Shown here piece by piece: positions 7,320-16,255 of a DNA stretch of 64,000 bases; position 1 is the first letter of the stretch; each line of letters begins with the position of its first letter. The position numbers and the translations under genes are program-made. Below the pieces are notes generated by a model. That model saw nothing but the letters and a program-made list of their open reading frames with translations, did no database searches and was not told the DNA's origin. The stretch covers positions 7,606,001 through 7,670,000 of the forward strand of contig NZ_CP019724.1 of the NCBI RefSeq assembly GCF_002005225.1. The letters are read 5' to 3'. Origin of the DNA: Streptomyces pactum (lineage in GTDB: Bacteria; Actinomycetota; Actinomycetes; Streptomycetales; Streptomycetaceae).

Positions 7320-8348
7320 ATGTTCGATGTGCCGTTCTGGCTCTGGATAGCCTTCGCCGCGACCGTTGTCGTGTCGCTCGTCGTCGACCTGCTGGCCCAT
7401 CGCAGCGCGCACGTCATCGGGTTCAAGGAAGCGGCGGCCTGGAGCGGGCTGTGGGTGGGACTCGCCCTGGTCTTCGGCGGGGTCGTCTTCCTCGTCCTGG
7501 GCGCGACGGCGGGCACGGAGTACACCACCGCGTGGCTGCTGGAGAAGAGCCTCTCGGTCGACAACCTCTTCGTCTTCGCCCTGATCTTCGCCTACTTCAA
7601 GGTGCCCCGCGCCTACCAGCACCGGGTGCTCTTCTTCGGCGTGATCGGCGCCCTGGTGTTCCGCGGCGTCTTCCTCGCCGCCGGCGTGGCCGTGGTGAGC
7701 CGGTTCACCGCCGTCCTGTTCGTCTTCGCGGCCATCCTCTTCTACAGCGTCTACAAGATCCTCAGGGGCGAGGAGGAGAGCTTCGACCCGGGCAGGAGCT
7801 TCGCCGTCCGGCTGCTGCGCAGAGTCATTCCGGTGCGGGACACCTACGCGGGCCCGAAGTTCTTCGTGAAGGAGGCGGGCAAGCACGTAGCGACGCCGTT
7901 GCTCGCCGTCGTCGCCGCGATCGAAGCGGCCGACCTGATCTTCGCCGTGGACAGCGTGCCGGCGGTCCTCGCCGTCAGCGACGACGCCTTCATCGTCTAC
8001 ACCAGCAATGCCTTCGCCATCCTGGGCCTGCGAGCCCTGTACTTCCTGCTGTCGGGGCTCCTGGACCGCTTCCACTACCTGAGCAAGGGCCTGGCGATCA
8101 TCCTCGGGTTCATCGGCGTCAAGCTCATCCTCCAGGCGACTCACAAGATCGTCAGCCCCTCCGTGCCGGAGATCCCGTCCACGGTGAGCCTGGCGGTCAT
8201 CGTCGTGGTCCTGGCGGTGTCGGTCGTCCTGAGCCTGCGGCGTCCCGCCGAGACCGCCGACACCGCCGACACCGCCGACGAGGACGCCGGCGCCCCGGAG
8301 GAGGAAGCCCTCGCCCCACCTCCGGCAGGGCGACGCGACCCCCGCTGA
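7320..8348 (+). CDS. TerC/Alx family integral membrane protein
   Basis: 342 aa with about nine membrane helices. TerC landmarks are visible: LLEKSLSVDNLFVFALIF in the first half and AADLIFAVDSVPAVLAVSDD in the second, both with acidic residues within helices that line the proposed metal path. Members are linked to tellurite resistance and to Mn2+ export, including metal loading of exported enzymes. The acidic, TADTADTADED-rich C-terminus is cytoplasmic and disordered. It lies 73 bp after the SPFH gene on the same strand and may share its transcript. No manganese riboswitch fits in the short gap. Confidence 0.88.
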   Translation: MFDVPFWLWIAFAATVVVSLVVDLLAHRSAHVIGFKEAAAWSGLWVGLALVFGGVVFLVLGATAGTEYTTAWLLEKSLSVDNLFVFALIFAYFKVPRAYQHRVLFFGVIGALVFRGVFLAAGVAVVSRFTAVLFVFAAILFYSVYKILRGEEESFDPGRSFAVRLLRRVIPVRDTYAGPKFFVKEAGKHVATPLLAVVAAIEAADLIFAVDSVPAVLAVSDDAFIVYTSNAFAILGLRALYFLLSGLLDRFHYLSKGLAIILGFIGVKLILQATHKIVSPSVPEIPSTVSLAVIVVVLAVSVVLSLRRPAETADTADTADEDAGAPEEEALAPPPAGRRDPR

Positions 8349-8446
8349 AGTGCCGAAAGAGCACAGGACTGTCCCCGCCGGACATACGAACGTAAAGTAG
8401 GGGCAAAAGCTGTTCAATAGCTCTTACCAGCGTGGACGTGAGAACC

Positions 8447-8671
8447 ATGAGCAGTCGCACGCAGCAGACGAAGACGACGCAGGCCGAACCGCGGCAGGCC
8501 GCATCCCGGCAGGTCGACGCGAAGTACGAGACCATCTGCCCGTCCTGCGGGCACCGTGTTCCCGCGGAGGTCAAACGGCACAAGACGCTCGGGATCTACG
8601 TTCCGGTCTGGCATCCGGGCACGTGCCACAACCCCGACTGCGCCGAATCCACCACCGACCGGCACCGGTGA
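8447..8671 (+). CDS. small zinc-ribbon protein
   Basis: 74 aa from ATG 8447 (an upstream in-frame GTG at 8432 is possible). After a Gln/Thr-rich tail of ~25 residues comes CPSCGHRVPAEVKRH and, about 25 residues later, GTCHNPDC, giving a C-x2-C ... C-x4-C zinc-ribbon-like arrangement. The function is unknown. The protein could bind nucleic acid or act as a protein adaptor. An AT-richer segment with TAAAGT near 8393 may hold its promoter. Confidence 0.7.
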   Translation: MSSRTQQTKTTQAEPRQAASRQVDAKYETICPSCGHRVPAEVKRHKTLGIYVPVWHPGTCHNPDCAESTTDRHR

Positions 8672-8997
8672 CCGCCGGTTCGGAGTAGCGTGACGGGTGC
8701 TCTCCTCGGCGTCCGTGAGACCTCGTGCCGCGAGGACGTCGCGTACGGCGTGCCGCGCCGCGTTCTCGCGCGGGCGCCGGATCTCCCCCAGGGCTGTCGT
8801 CTCCCGCACGACTGTATGGCCACGCGGCTCAGGCACATGACCCCGGACCTCGGCCGGGGCGCCTGCCTCCTCGCGGCTGGCCGGCCCGACGGCCCGACGG
8901 CCCGGCGGGGCGCACCCGACCGCACCGGGCACAGGATGTCGGGTCCCGGGGGGCGGGGGTTCCCTAACGTGAGTGAACGAAGGGGAGGGAGCCGGGG
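8672..8997. other. intergenic, nothing recognised
   Basis: 326 bases with uniform high GC. A short hairpin CCTCG...CGAGG lies at 8721-8735. No frame gave a recognisable protein, on either strand. Confidence 0.5.
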
Positions 8998-9867
8998 GTG
9001 CTGGAACGGCTGAACCAGGCCATGGAGCACATCGAGGCGCATCTCGACCAGCCGGTCGACGTGGCCGGACTCGCGCGGATCGCGGTGACGTCGGAGTACC
9101 ACTTCCGGCGCATGTTCTCCGCGCTGTCCGGCATGCCGCTCTCGGAGTACGTCCGCCGCAGGCGGCTGACCGTGGCGGGTGCGGAGGTGCTGTCCGGCGA
9201 GCGGACCCTGCTGGACATCGCGGTGCGCTGCGGCTACGGCTCGGGCGAGGCCTTCGCGCGGGCGTTCCGCGCCATGCACGGCGTGGGCCCGGGCGAGGCC
9301 CGGCGTACCGGCGCGGCGCTGCGGGCCCAGCCCCGGATGTCCTTCCGCCTCGTCGTCGAGGGGAGCGGCAGCATGCGGTACCGGATCCAGGACCGGGAGG
9401 AGTTCCGCGTCGTCGGCAGGAAGGCCCGTGTCCCTCTGGTCCACGAGGGCGCCAACCCGGCGATCGCCGAGTTCATCCGGGGCATCGGCCCGGGCACGCT
9501 GGAGCGGATCACCTCGCTTTCCGACCAGGAGCCGGAGGGGATCGTGGGGGTGTCCGACCAGATCGACCCGAGCCGCGCGGAGGGCACCCGACTCGACTAC
9601 TACCACGGTGTCGTGACGAGCGCGGAGACGCCCACGGACCTGGACGCCCTCCAGGTCGCCGCCGGGACCTGGGCCGTGTTCGAGAACTCCGGTCCGTTCC
9701 CGCACGCCCTCCAGTACCTGTGGCGCGACGTGTTCACGCAGTGGTTCCCCTCGAACCCCTACCGGAGCAGGCCCGGGCCCGAGATCCTGCGCGTCCGTCC
9801 GTCCGAGGACGGAGCGCGGGCGGACGCGGAGCTGTGGATCCCGGTGGAGCGGGCCACCACCGCCTGA
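8998..9867 (+). CDS. AraC family regulator with GyrI-like effector-binding domain
   Basis: 289 aa starting at GTG 8998 (GGGAGGGAG upstream). Residues 1-105 carry two AraC helix-turn-helix motifs (VDVAGLARIAVTSEYHFRRM and LLDIAVRCGYGSGEAFARAF). Residues ~120-285 form a GyrI/SOUL-like effector-binding domain (MRYRIQDREEFRVVGRKARV, then GTWAVFENSGPFPHALQYLW). The order HTH first, effector domain second, matches the Rob/SoxS-related family that binds small hydrophobic compounds. The regulated genes are not evident; the next gene is convergent. Confidence 0.88.
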   Translation: MLERLNQAMEHIEAHLDQPVDVAGLARIAVTSEYHFRRMFSALSGMPLSEYVRRRRLTVAGAEVLSGERTLLDIAVRCGYGSGEAFARAFRAMHGVGPGEARRTGAALRAQPRMSFRLVVEGSGSMRYRIQDREEFRVVGRKARVPLVHEGANPAIAEFIRGIGPGTLERITSLSDQEPEGIVGVSDQIDPSRAEGTRLDYYHGVVTSAETPTDLDALQVAAGTWAVFENSGPFPHALQYLWRDVFTQWFPSNPYRSRPGPEILRVRPSEDGARADAELWIPVERATTA

Positions 9868-9870
9868 GCG

Positions 9871-9885
9871 CGGGGCCCCGCCCCG
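9871..9885. terminator. short GC hairpin between convergent genes
   Basis: CGGGGC (9871-9876) pairs with GCCCCG (9880-9885) around CCC, immediately after the AraC stop and before the DUF3152 stop. Confidence 0.4.
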
Positions 9886-9916
9886 GGGAGGCGTCCGAGG
9901 CGCTCGAACGCTCCTC

Positions 9917-10858
9917 TCAGCCGACCGCCGGTCCGGTGACGGGCCGGCCCTCGCTGTCGTAGGGCCAGACATTGGTCCGGCATCCGTGCAGTCCCTTGAT
10001 CTGCTGCATCATCACCGGCGCCGGCCGCCCGGCCCCGGGGCATCCCTCGTGGCCGTGGCCGAGGAAGTGCCCTACCTCGTGGTTGATGATCAGGGCCCGG
10101 TAGGACGTCACGTCGTCCGCGTAGTACTGCGTGGCCAGCAGCCACCGCTTGAGGTTGACCATGACGTCCTGGCCCACGTTGCAGTTCACCTCGCCGCCGG
10201 TGTCCAGACCGTACTGGCCGCAGATGTCGTCCACCGTGCCCGCCGTGGCGAGCCGTACCCGGAAGTCGGACGTGCCGCCGGACACCCGCCGGAACCCCGC
10301 CTTCCCGTCGGCCGTCCAGCCCCGCTCGTCGGCGAGGATCCGCTCGACCTCGGTCGCGACGTCCCGCGGCGAGATCCCGATGCCGTCCTCGACCTGGACC
10401 ACGTAGGTCAGCGTCCGCCCGCTCCCGCCGACCCGGTCACCGCCGCCGCTCGCGGTGGCGAACGTCCCCGGTCCCGACGACGGGATCGCGCCGGGGTCCG
10501 GACCCTTCTCCCTCTCCTGATCCGTCCCCGTCTCCTTGCCGGCCCCGGACCCGGATCCGTCCTCCTCCGTCTCGTCCGCCTCCTCCTCCGTCCCGACGGC
10601 CTTGCGGGACGCGGGCCGCTCGGACGCCGAGGACGATCCGGTGGCGCCGGTGGCGCCGGTGGCGTCGACGGAGTGGCCGGAGGTCTCCGCGCGGTCCTCG
10701 AGGACCAGCGCGCCGGCGAGCAGCAGCACGACGCCGGCCACGAGCCCCGCCCACAGCATCGGCGGCTTCCCGCCCCGGCCGCGCCGGGTACGGCGTGCGC
10801 GGCGGCGCCGGCGGGTCGCGTCGGAGGACGGCGAGGACGTCGATCGGTGCTCGTTCAT
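9917..10858 (-). CDS. DUF3152 exported metalloprotease-like protein
   Basis: 313 aa from ATG 10858 (an in-frame GTG lies at 10864). A very basic N-terminus ([15 protein letters not shown]) precedes one membrane helix (MLWAGLVAGVVLLLAGALVL), then a ~90-residue acidic, disordered linker, then the DUF3152 domain. The latter contains NHEVGHFLGHGHEGC, an HExxHxxGxxH metzincin-type zinc site, and four cysteines (DICGQYG, VNCNVG, HEGC, HGCRT) likely to form disulphides outside the cell. The protein is probably membrane-anchored with an extracytoplasmic peptidase-like domain. Substrate unknown. Confidence 0.85.
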   Translation of the reverse strand: MNEHRSTSSPSSDATRRRRRARRTRRGRGGKPPMLWAGLVAGVVLLLAGALVLEDRAETSGHSVDATGATGATGSSSASERPASRKAVGTEEEADETEEDGSGSGAGKETGTDQEREKGPDPGAIPSSGPGTFATASGGGDRVGGSGRTLTYVVQVEDGIGISPRDVATEVERILADERGWTADGKAGFRRVSGGTSDFRVRLATAGTVDDICGQYGLDTGGEVNCNVGQDVMVNLKRWLLATQYYADDVTSYRALIINHEVGHFLGHGHEGCPGAGRPAPVMMQQIKGLHGCRTNVWPYDSEGRPVTGPAVG

Positions 10859-10971
10859 GATCACGAAGAGTGCCCGCGCCGTGTGATCGCCCGTGGACCG
10901 CTTTTGGACCGCTGTGTAACAGCCGTCACCCGCATAAGGACGTTCGCACGTTCATACGCATACTGAGAGCC
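10859..10971. promoter_or_regulatory. divergent promoter region between DUF3152 and response regulator genes
   Basis: 113 bp that must hold promoters for both directions. A direct repeat GTAAC-N4-GTCAC (10916-10929) resembles the GTnAC half-sites known for OmpR-type regulators such as AfsQ1/MtrA, but the spacer is 4 rather than 6. Confidence 0.4.
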
Positions 10972-11661
10972 ATGCCACGGGTCCTGATCATCGAAGACGA
11001 CCGCGCCGTCCGGGAGGGCGTGCGCCTCGCCCTGCGCCGCCAGGGCCACGAGGTCGCCGCGGCCGCGACGGGCGAGGACGGACTGGAGCAGCTACGGACC
11101 TTCGGGCCCGACGCCGTGATCCTCGACCTGATGCTGCCCGGCATGCCGGGCCTGGAGGTGTGCCGCCGGATACGCGCCCACGACCAGGTGCCGATCATCA
11201 TGGCCACCGCCCGCGGCGACGACACCGACATCGTCGTCGGACTGGAGGCCGGAGCGGACGACTACGTGGTCAAGCCGGTCCGCGCCCGCGTCCTGGACGC
11301 ACGCATCCGCGCGGTGCTGCGCCGCGTGGGCGCCGCGTCGGGCGACCACGGCACGCCCCGCACCGAACACCACGGTGACCTGGTCATCGACCGGGCCGGG
11401 CTCACCGTCACCCACCAGGGCCGGCCCGTCGCCCTCGGCCCCTCCGAACTGCGGCTGCTGCTCACCCTGTCCGCCTCGGCCGGGCAGGTGTTCAGCCGCC
11501 AGCAGCTCCTGGAGGCCGTGTGGGAGCACAACTACCACGGGGACGCGCGGCTCGTGGACGCCTGCGTCAAGCGCCTGCGCGCCAAGATCGGCGAGCCCGC
11601 GGGCCGGCCCCGTTACGTCCACACCGTGCGCGGCTTCGGCTACCGGTTCGGCTCCCGGTGA
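10972..11661 (+). CDS. OmpR-family response regulator
   Basis: 229 aa from ATG 10972. The receiver domain (MPRVLIIEDDRAVREG, phospho-acceptor Asp in AVILDLMLPGMPG, Lys in DDYVVKPV) is followed by a winged-helix DNA-binding domain (LGPSELRLLLTLSA, then DARLVDACVKRLRAKIG and VRGFGYRF). Sequence style is close to AfsQ1/CseB. The histidine kinase gene starts 4 bp inside its end (GTGA), so both partners are translated together, and a lipoprotein gene follows the kinase in the same way. Target genes are unknown; the divergent DUF3152 gene is an obvious candidate. Confidence 0.92.
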   Translation: MPRVLIIEDDRAVREGVRLALRRQGHEVAAAATGEDGLEQLRTFGPDAVILDLMLPGMPGLEVCRRIRAHDQVPIIMATARGDDTDIVVGLEAGADDYVVKPVRARVLDARIRAVLRRVGAASGDHGTPRTEHHGDLVIDRAGLTVTHQGRPVALGPSELRLLLTLSASAGQVFSRQQLLEAVWEHNYHGDARLVDACVKRLRAKIGEPAGRPRYVHTVRGFGYRFGSR

Positions 11662-13169
11662 GAGTTCCCCGGGTGCTGCGCGCGCTGAGCGGCCTGCGCG
11701 TGCGGCTGGTGGTGGCCTTCACCCTCGTCGCGGTCGTGGCCACGGTGACCACCGGCGCGCTGACCTTCCGTGAGGCACGTACCGGGGTCCTGCAGCAGAG
11801 CCAGGACACGGTGATCGAGGACTTCCGGCACCGGGTCAACACCCTGGTCCCCAACTACCGGTTCCCGCCCGACGAGTCCGGCCTGCAGTCGTTCGCCAAC
11901 GATGTGTCGCGCGGCGGGCGGTCCCAGAACTGGCGGGTGCTGGCCGCCTACCGGGACGCGAGCGCCACGTCCCGCCCCGGGGACTCCTTCCGGGAACTGT
12001 CCCAGGCGATGCGCGAGTCCGTACGGACCCGCCGCGCCACCGTGTTCCAGCGGGTGACGCGGGACGGCCACTCCTCACTGGTCGTCGGCATGCCCGTCAC
12101 CTTCGCCGGCCAGTACGGCACCCAGCGGCGCGCCTCCGGACTGGAGGTCTACCTGACCGTGCCGCAGCGGGAGGAGCAGGGCTACGTCGACGCGCTGGTC
12201 GCCGCCATCGAACGCGCCACCGTGCCCGCCCTGGCCCTGGCCGTGCTGATGGCCCTCCTGGCCGCGCGCGGGGTGCTGCGGCCCGTGCGCGCCCTGCGAC
12301 GGGCGACCCGCAGCATCGCCGAGGGACGCCTGGACACCCGGCTCGCGGTGCAGGGCTCCGACGAACTCGCCGACCTGTCCCGCACCTTCAACGAGACGGC
12401 CGCCGCGCTGGAGGGGTCGGTGGCGGAACTACGGCGCATGGAGGCCGGCGCGCGCCGTTTCGCCGCGGACGTCTCGCACGAACTGCGCACTCCGCTGGCG
12501 GCGATGTCGGCGGTGACGGACGTACTGGACGAGGACGCGGCCGGCCTCGACGACGACACCGCGATGGCGGTGCGCCTCATCAGCGAGGAGACCACGAAGC
12601 TGGCCGGCCTGGTGGACGACCTGATGGAGGTCTCCCGGTTCGACGCGGGCGCGGCCGCCCTGCACCTGGACGACATCGACCTCGCCGAGTCCGTACGGCG
12701 CACGCTCGCCTCCCGCGGCTGGCTGGACACCGTGCGGACCAGCCTGCCGGAACCGGGCGCGCTGCGCGGCCGGGTCGATCCGCGCCGCCTCGACGTGATC
12801 GTCGCGAACCTCGTCGCCAACGCCCTCCGCCACGGCGCTCCCCCCGTCCGCCTGCGCCTTCGCGCGGAGGACGACCCCCACGCGGGAAGACGGGCGGTCG
12901 TGGAGGTCAGCGACGGCGGGGACGGCATCCCCGACGGTGTCCTGCCGCATGTCTTCGACCGCTTCTACAAATCGGACAGCGCCCGGACCCGGAGCGAGGG
13001 CAGCGGCCTCGGGCTGGCCATCACCACGGAGAACGTGCGCCTGCACGGCGGCACCGTCCGGGCGGCGAACCATCCGGACGGCGGCGCCGTCTTCACGGTC
13101 GTCCTCCCGTTGCGACCGGACGGGGCAAAGGCCCCGGTGAGACGAGCGGCGAAGGAGGAACAGGCGTGA
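11658..13169 (+). CDS. membrane sensor histidine kinase
   Basis: 503 aa starting at GTG 11658, overlapping the response-regulator stop. TM helix ~13-35, an extracytoplasmic sensor of ~150 residues, TM helix ~190-212, HAMP domain, then the H-box FAADVSHELRTPL (phospho-His near residue 274) and an HATPase domain (VIVANLVANALRHG N-box, GDGIPDG, SEGSGLGLAIT). The layout matches the CseC/MtrB type of Streptomyces kinases. Its end overlaps the lipoprotein gene by 4 bp. Confidence 0.92.
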   Translation: MRVPRVLRALSGLRVRLVVAFTLVAVVATVTTGALTFREARTGVLQQSQDTVIEDFRHRVNTLVPNYRFPPDESGLQSFANDVSRGGRSQNWRVLAAYRDASATSRPGDSFRELSQAMRESVRTRRATVFQRVTRDGHSSLVVGMPVTFAGQYGTQRRASGLEVYLTVPQREEQGYVDALVAAIERATVPALALAVLMALLAARGVLRPVRALRRATRSIAEGRLDTRLAVQGSDELADLSRTFNETAAALEGSVAELRRMEAGARRFAADVSHELRTPLAAMSAVTDVLDEDAAGLDDDTAMAVRLISEETTKLAGLVDDLMEVSRFDAGAAALHLDDIDLAESVRRTLASRGWLDTVRTSLPEPGALRGRVDPRRLDVIVANLVANALRHGAPPVRLRLRAEDDPHAGRRAVVEVSDGGDGIPDGVLPHVFDRFYKSDSARTRSEGSGLGLAITTENVRLHGGTVRAANHPDGGAVFTVVLPLRPDGAKAPVRRAAKEEQA

Positions 13170-13807
13170 CCCACCCACCGACGCCACCACCGGCGACCAC
13201 GGCGGGCCCGGGCGTGCGGCCGGCCGGCCGCGGCCACCGCCGCGGCCTCCCGCTCCTGCTCGCGGCGGCGCTGCTCCCGCTCTCCGCGTGCGGCATCCCC
13301 GCGACCGGTGTGGTCGAGGCGGGCGAACCCGCGACCGGCGTCCTGGAACCCGGCCGGACAGCCACCCCGTCGCAGGCCGAATCCGCGGCCGTGCCCGTCA
13401 CCACCGTCCCCCTCTACTTCGTCACGGACGGCGCTCTGGTGGCGGTAGCGCGCACGGTGCCCGGCGCGGCCGACCTCGGCAGCACCGTACTCATGCTGTT
13501 CGAGGGGCCGGACGCCCGGGAACGGAGGGAAGGGCTGACGACCGAACTGCCGCCGGCCGCCGTGGCGCCCACCGTCCGGACCGACGGAGCGGCGGTCGTC
13601 GTCCAGTTGCCGCGGAGCGTCGGGAGCCTCAACGAAACGGCCGTCGACCAACTGGCCTGCACGGTCGCCGTCGCCCGGCTGCGCCAGGACCCGGCGCTGG
13701 GAAGCGCGCAGGTGACCGTGGAGCAGCCGGGCGGCCGGCTGGCGGGCCGGTCCAGCGACGACTGCCCGACCCGCGACGCCCGCCGGGCGGGCAGTGGCGG
13801 CGGCTGA
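13166..13807 (+). CDS. GerMN-domain lipoprotein, third gene of the two-component operon
   Basis: 213 aa from GTG 13166 (GTGA overlap with the kinase stop). A signal peptide ends in the lipobox LSAC, giving lipid attachment at Cys42. A linker follows, then a GerMN-like domain (PLYFVTDGALVAVARTVP, STVLMLFEGPDARERREGLTTE, VVVQLPRSVGSLNETAV). Operons of regulator, kinase and lipoprotein are known in actinobacteria (mtrA-mtrB-lpqB, with LpqB carrying GerMN, and cseA-cseB-cseC). The lipoprotein probably tunes the kinase from outside the membrane; that is inference. Confidence 0.85.
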   Translation: MTHPPTPPPATTAGPGVRPAGRGHRRGLPLLLAAALLPLSACGIPATGVVEAGEPATGVLEPGRTATPSQAESAAVPVTTVPLYFVTDGALVAVARTVPGAADLGSTVLMLFEGPDARERREGLTTELPPAAVAPTVRTDGAAVVVQLPRSVGSLNETAVDQLACTVAVARLRQDPALGSAQVTVEQPGGRLAGRSSDDCPTRDARRAGSGGG

Positions 13808-13869
13808 CACGTCGCACCGGCAACCCGAAGCGGACAGAGCTCTGGAGCGGCGCTCTGCGCGCGACGTCC

Positions 13870-14140
13870 CGCCCGGCGACGCACGGGTGGAGTTCCGCAC
13901 CGGCGACCGCCCGCTCGGCGTACCGGAACCGGACGAGGACGGCCGGCCCTTCCGCTCACGCCTGGACCGCACGGAACCGGCCGCACCGCACGGGCTGACG
14001 GACCCCCAGGTCCTCGCCGCCGGCCGCCAACTGGACGAGGAGCCCGGCGCCGCCGCCCGCGAGCGCCACCCCGCCGACGCGATCGCCCTCGACTGCTGCG
14101 CACCGGGCACCGCGACCCGGATCAAGGAGGGCGCCGCCCC
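13870..14140 (+). pseudogene. possible AroM-like protein remnant
   Basis: A frame without a sensible start, reading [19 protein letters not shown], then [13 protein letters not shown] and [14 protein letters not shown], resembles the C-terminal half of AroM-type proteins (compare the recalled pattern: GADxIxLDCxG). The first half is absent and the frame runs on into unrelated sequence. The assignment is tentative. Confidence 0.35.
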
Positions 14141-14145
14141 GGCAC

Positions 14146-14511
14146 CATGCGCTGCCCGGCGCACCGGAACTCGCCGGCGGCGCGCGGTTTCGCACCAACC
14201 CGGACCGCGTGGCCCACCTCGGCGCACTCCGCCCGCTCCTCCAGGACCGGCTGCGCACCCGCACCGCCGGCCACTGGGCGCGGGTGCCGCCCGCCGCCGG
14301 CGTGCCGGCCGGTCCCGTCAACGCCCTCGACGAGGCCTTCGCCCACGCCGGACAACTGGGCGTCGAGGCCGTGGTGGACGTCGGGGGTACCCGCCAGGTG
14401 GCCCATCCGATCCGTCTCGGCGCCACCCCGGCGAGCTGCCGGCTCGTACCGCCCGAGCTGGGCGAACACACCGATGACGGCTTCCGAACGGAGGAGCGGC
14501 CGGGCGCCTGA
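14146..14511 (+). pseudogene. CaiB/BaiF type III CoA-transferase, C-terminal remnant
   Basis: Reads [19 protein letters not shown], then [20 protein letters not shown] and [13 protein letters not shown], ending in LGEHTDDG, the well-known C-terminal end of family III CoA-transferases. The N-terminal ~290 residues, including the catalytic Asp, are missing and the frame differs from that of the AroM-like remnant just before it. Both seem to be leftovers of a catabolic gene group. Confidence 0.75.
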
Positions 14512-14534
14512 CGCGGGTCCCGGCGTGGCCGTAC

Positions 14535-14559
14535 GTCTGAGTCCTGGGCGTCTGGGTAC
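14535..14559 (+). promoter_or_regulatory. SigB-type promoter of ctaD, leaderless arrangement
   Basis: GTCTG (14535-14539), 14-nt spacer, GGGTAC (14554-14559). This fits the Streptomyces SigB-family pattern GNNTN-N14-16-GGGTAY. The -10 ends 10 nt before the ctaD ATG, which has no ribosome-binding site, so the mRNA probably starts at or next to the start codon. Confidence 0.55.
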
Positions 14560-14569
14560 CCTCCGCCGC

Positions 14570-16255
14570 ATGGCGGTGGACAGGAGGACCGAGCCGCCGC
14601 GCCGGGGACCGGCGCGGCAGCGGACGAACCGCACGCTCGGGCGGGCGCTGGCCCGGTGGGCGACGACGACCGATCACAAGGTGATCGGCAACCTCTACAT
14701 GACGACGTCCTTCGGATTCTTCCTCTTCGGCGGCGTCCTCGCGCTGCTGATGCGCGGCGAACTGGCCCGTCCGGGACTCCAGCTCGTCACCAGCCACCAG
14801 TACAACCAGCTCTTCACCGTCCACGGCACGATCATGATGCTGCTGTTCGCGACCCCTCTCTTCGCCGGGTTCGCCAACGCGATCATGCCGTTGCAGATCG
14901 GCGCCCCGGACGTGGCGTTCCCCCGGCTCAACGCGCTCTCGTACTGGCTGTACCTGTTCGGTGGCCTGATGGTGGTGGCCGGGTTCCTGACGCCCCAGGG
15001 AGCGGCCGCCTTCGGCTGGTTCGCCTACGCGCCGCTGAACAACGAGGTGTTCAGCCCCGGCGCGGGCGGCGACCTGTGGACCATGGGCCTGGTGGTGACC
15101 GGTGTGTCCACCACGCTCGGCGCGGTCAACTTCATCACCACCATCCTGTGCCTGCGCGCCCCCGGCATGACGATGTTCCGGATGCCGATCTTCACCTGGA
15201 ACGTGCTGTTCACGTCGATCCTGGTGCTGCCGGCCTTCCCCGTCCTCACCGCCGCGCTGCTCGCGCTGGAGGCCGACCGGAAGTTCGGCGCGCACATCTT
15301 CGACGCGGCGAACGGCGGGGCGCTGCTGTGGCAGCACCTGTTCTGGTTCTTCGGCCATCCCGAGGTGTACATCGTCGCGCTGCCGTTCTTCGGCATCGTC
15401 TCCGAGATCATCCCGGTGTTCAGCCGCAAGCCGATCTTCGGCTACGTCAGCCTGGTCGGCGCCACCATCGCCATCACCATGCTGTCCGCAGTGGTGTGGG
15501 CCCACCACATGTTCGCCACCGGCGCCGTGCTGCTGCCGTTCTTCTCCCTGATGTCGTTCCTCATCGCGGTGCCGACGGGAGTGAAGTTCTTCAACTGGAT
15601 CGGCACGACCATCCACGGCTCGCTGTCCTTCGAGACGCCCATGCTGTGGTCGTTCGGCTTCCTGATGACGTTCCTGCTCGGCGGCATGAGCGGTGTCCTC
15701 ATCGCCTCCCCGCCCCTGGACTTCCATCTGACGGACTCGTACTTCATCGTCGCCCACCTGCACTACGTGCTCTTCGGCACGGTCGTGTTCGCGATGTTCG
15801 CCGGCTTCTACTTCTGGTGGCCCAAGTTCACCGGCAAGCTGCTCGACGAACGCCTCGGGAAGATCCATTTCTGGACCCTCTTCGTCGGCTTCCAGACCAC
15901 GTTCCTCGTCCAGCACTGGCTCGGCCAGCAGGGCATGCCGCGCCGCTACGCCGACTACCTGGCGGCGGACGGCTTCACCGCGCTGAACACCATCAGCTCC
16001 ATCGGCGCCTTCCTGCTCGGCCTCTCCACACTGCCGTTCCTCTACAACGTGTGGCGCACCCGCCAGTACGGCACGAAGGTGGAGCACGACGACCCCTGGG
16101 GCTACGGGCGTTCACTCGAATGGGCCACCTCCTGCCCGCCCCCGCGGCACAACTTCACGTCGCTGCCCCGGGTCCGCTCCGAGTCGCCGGCGTTCGACCT
16201 GCACCACCCCGACATCGGCCGACACGACCAGAGGCACGAGCAGAGGAAACAGTAG
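14570..16255 (+). CDS. ctaD: cytochrome c oxidase subunit I (accessory copy)
   Basis: 561 aa, twelve predicted membrane helices. Key ligands are visible: FTVHGTIMM (low-spin haem His), [15 protein letters not shown] (CuB His with the cross-linked Tyr two helix turns on), VWAHHMF (CuB His pair) and HLHYVLFG (haem a3 and a His). [11 protein letters not shown]-terminus is typical of actinobacterial CtaD. It forms a two-gene unit with ctaF but lacks neighbouring ctaC (CuA subunit II), ctaE and haem-maturation genes, so it presumably assembles with subunits encoded elsewhere. The facing qcrB gene suggests an accessory bcc-aa3 branch used under particular conditions. Confidence 0.92.
   Translation: MAVDRRTEPPRRGPARQRTNRTLGRALARWATTTDHKVIGNLYMTTSFGFFLFGGVLALLMRGELARPGLQLVTSHQYNQLFTVHGTIMMLLFATPLFAGFANAIMPLQIGAPDVAFPRLNALSYWLYLFGGLMVVAGFLTPQGAAAFGWFAYAPLNNEVFSPGAGGDLWTMGLVVTGVSTTLGAVNFITTILCLRAPGMTMFRMPIFTWNVLFTSILVLPAFPVLTAALLALEADRKFGAHIFDAANGGALLWQHLFWFFGHPEVYIVALPFFGIVSEIIPVFSRKPIFGYVSLVGATIAITMLSAVVWAHHMFATGAVLLPFFSLMSFLIAVPTGVKFFNWIGTTIHGSLSFETPMLWSFGFLMTFLLGGMSGVLIASPPLDFHLTDSYFIVAHLHYVLFGTVVFAMFAGFYFWWPKFTGKLLDERLGKIHFWTLFVGFQTTFLVQHWLGQQGMPRRYADYLAADGFTALNTISSIGAFLLGLSTLPFLYNVWRTRQYGTKVEHDDPWGYGRSLEWATSCPPPRHNFTSLPRVRSESPAFDLHHPDIGRHDQRHEQRKQ

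Noticed and set aside
8414..8932. Minus-strand open frame in the gap before the AraC gene
   Set aside because: No family pattern, and the proximal part overlaps the zinc-ribbon gene on the other strand.
10916..10929. AfsQ1/MtrA binding site
   Set aside because: GTAAC-N4-GTCAC has the wrong spacer for the recalled GTnAC-N6-GTnAC pattern; kept only as a weak note.
13794..14477. 227-codon frame as an intact gene
   Set aside because: Its first part resembles only a piece of an AroM-like protein and the rest loses similarity, while the CaiB-like part lies in another frame; remnants fit better.
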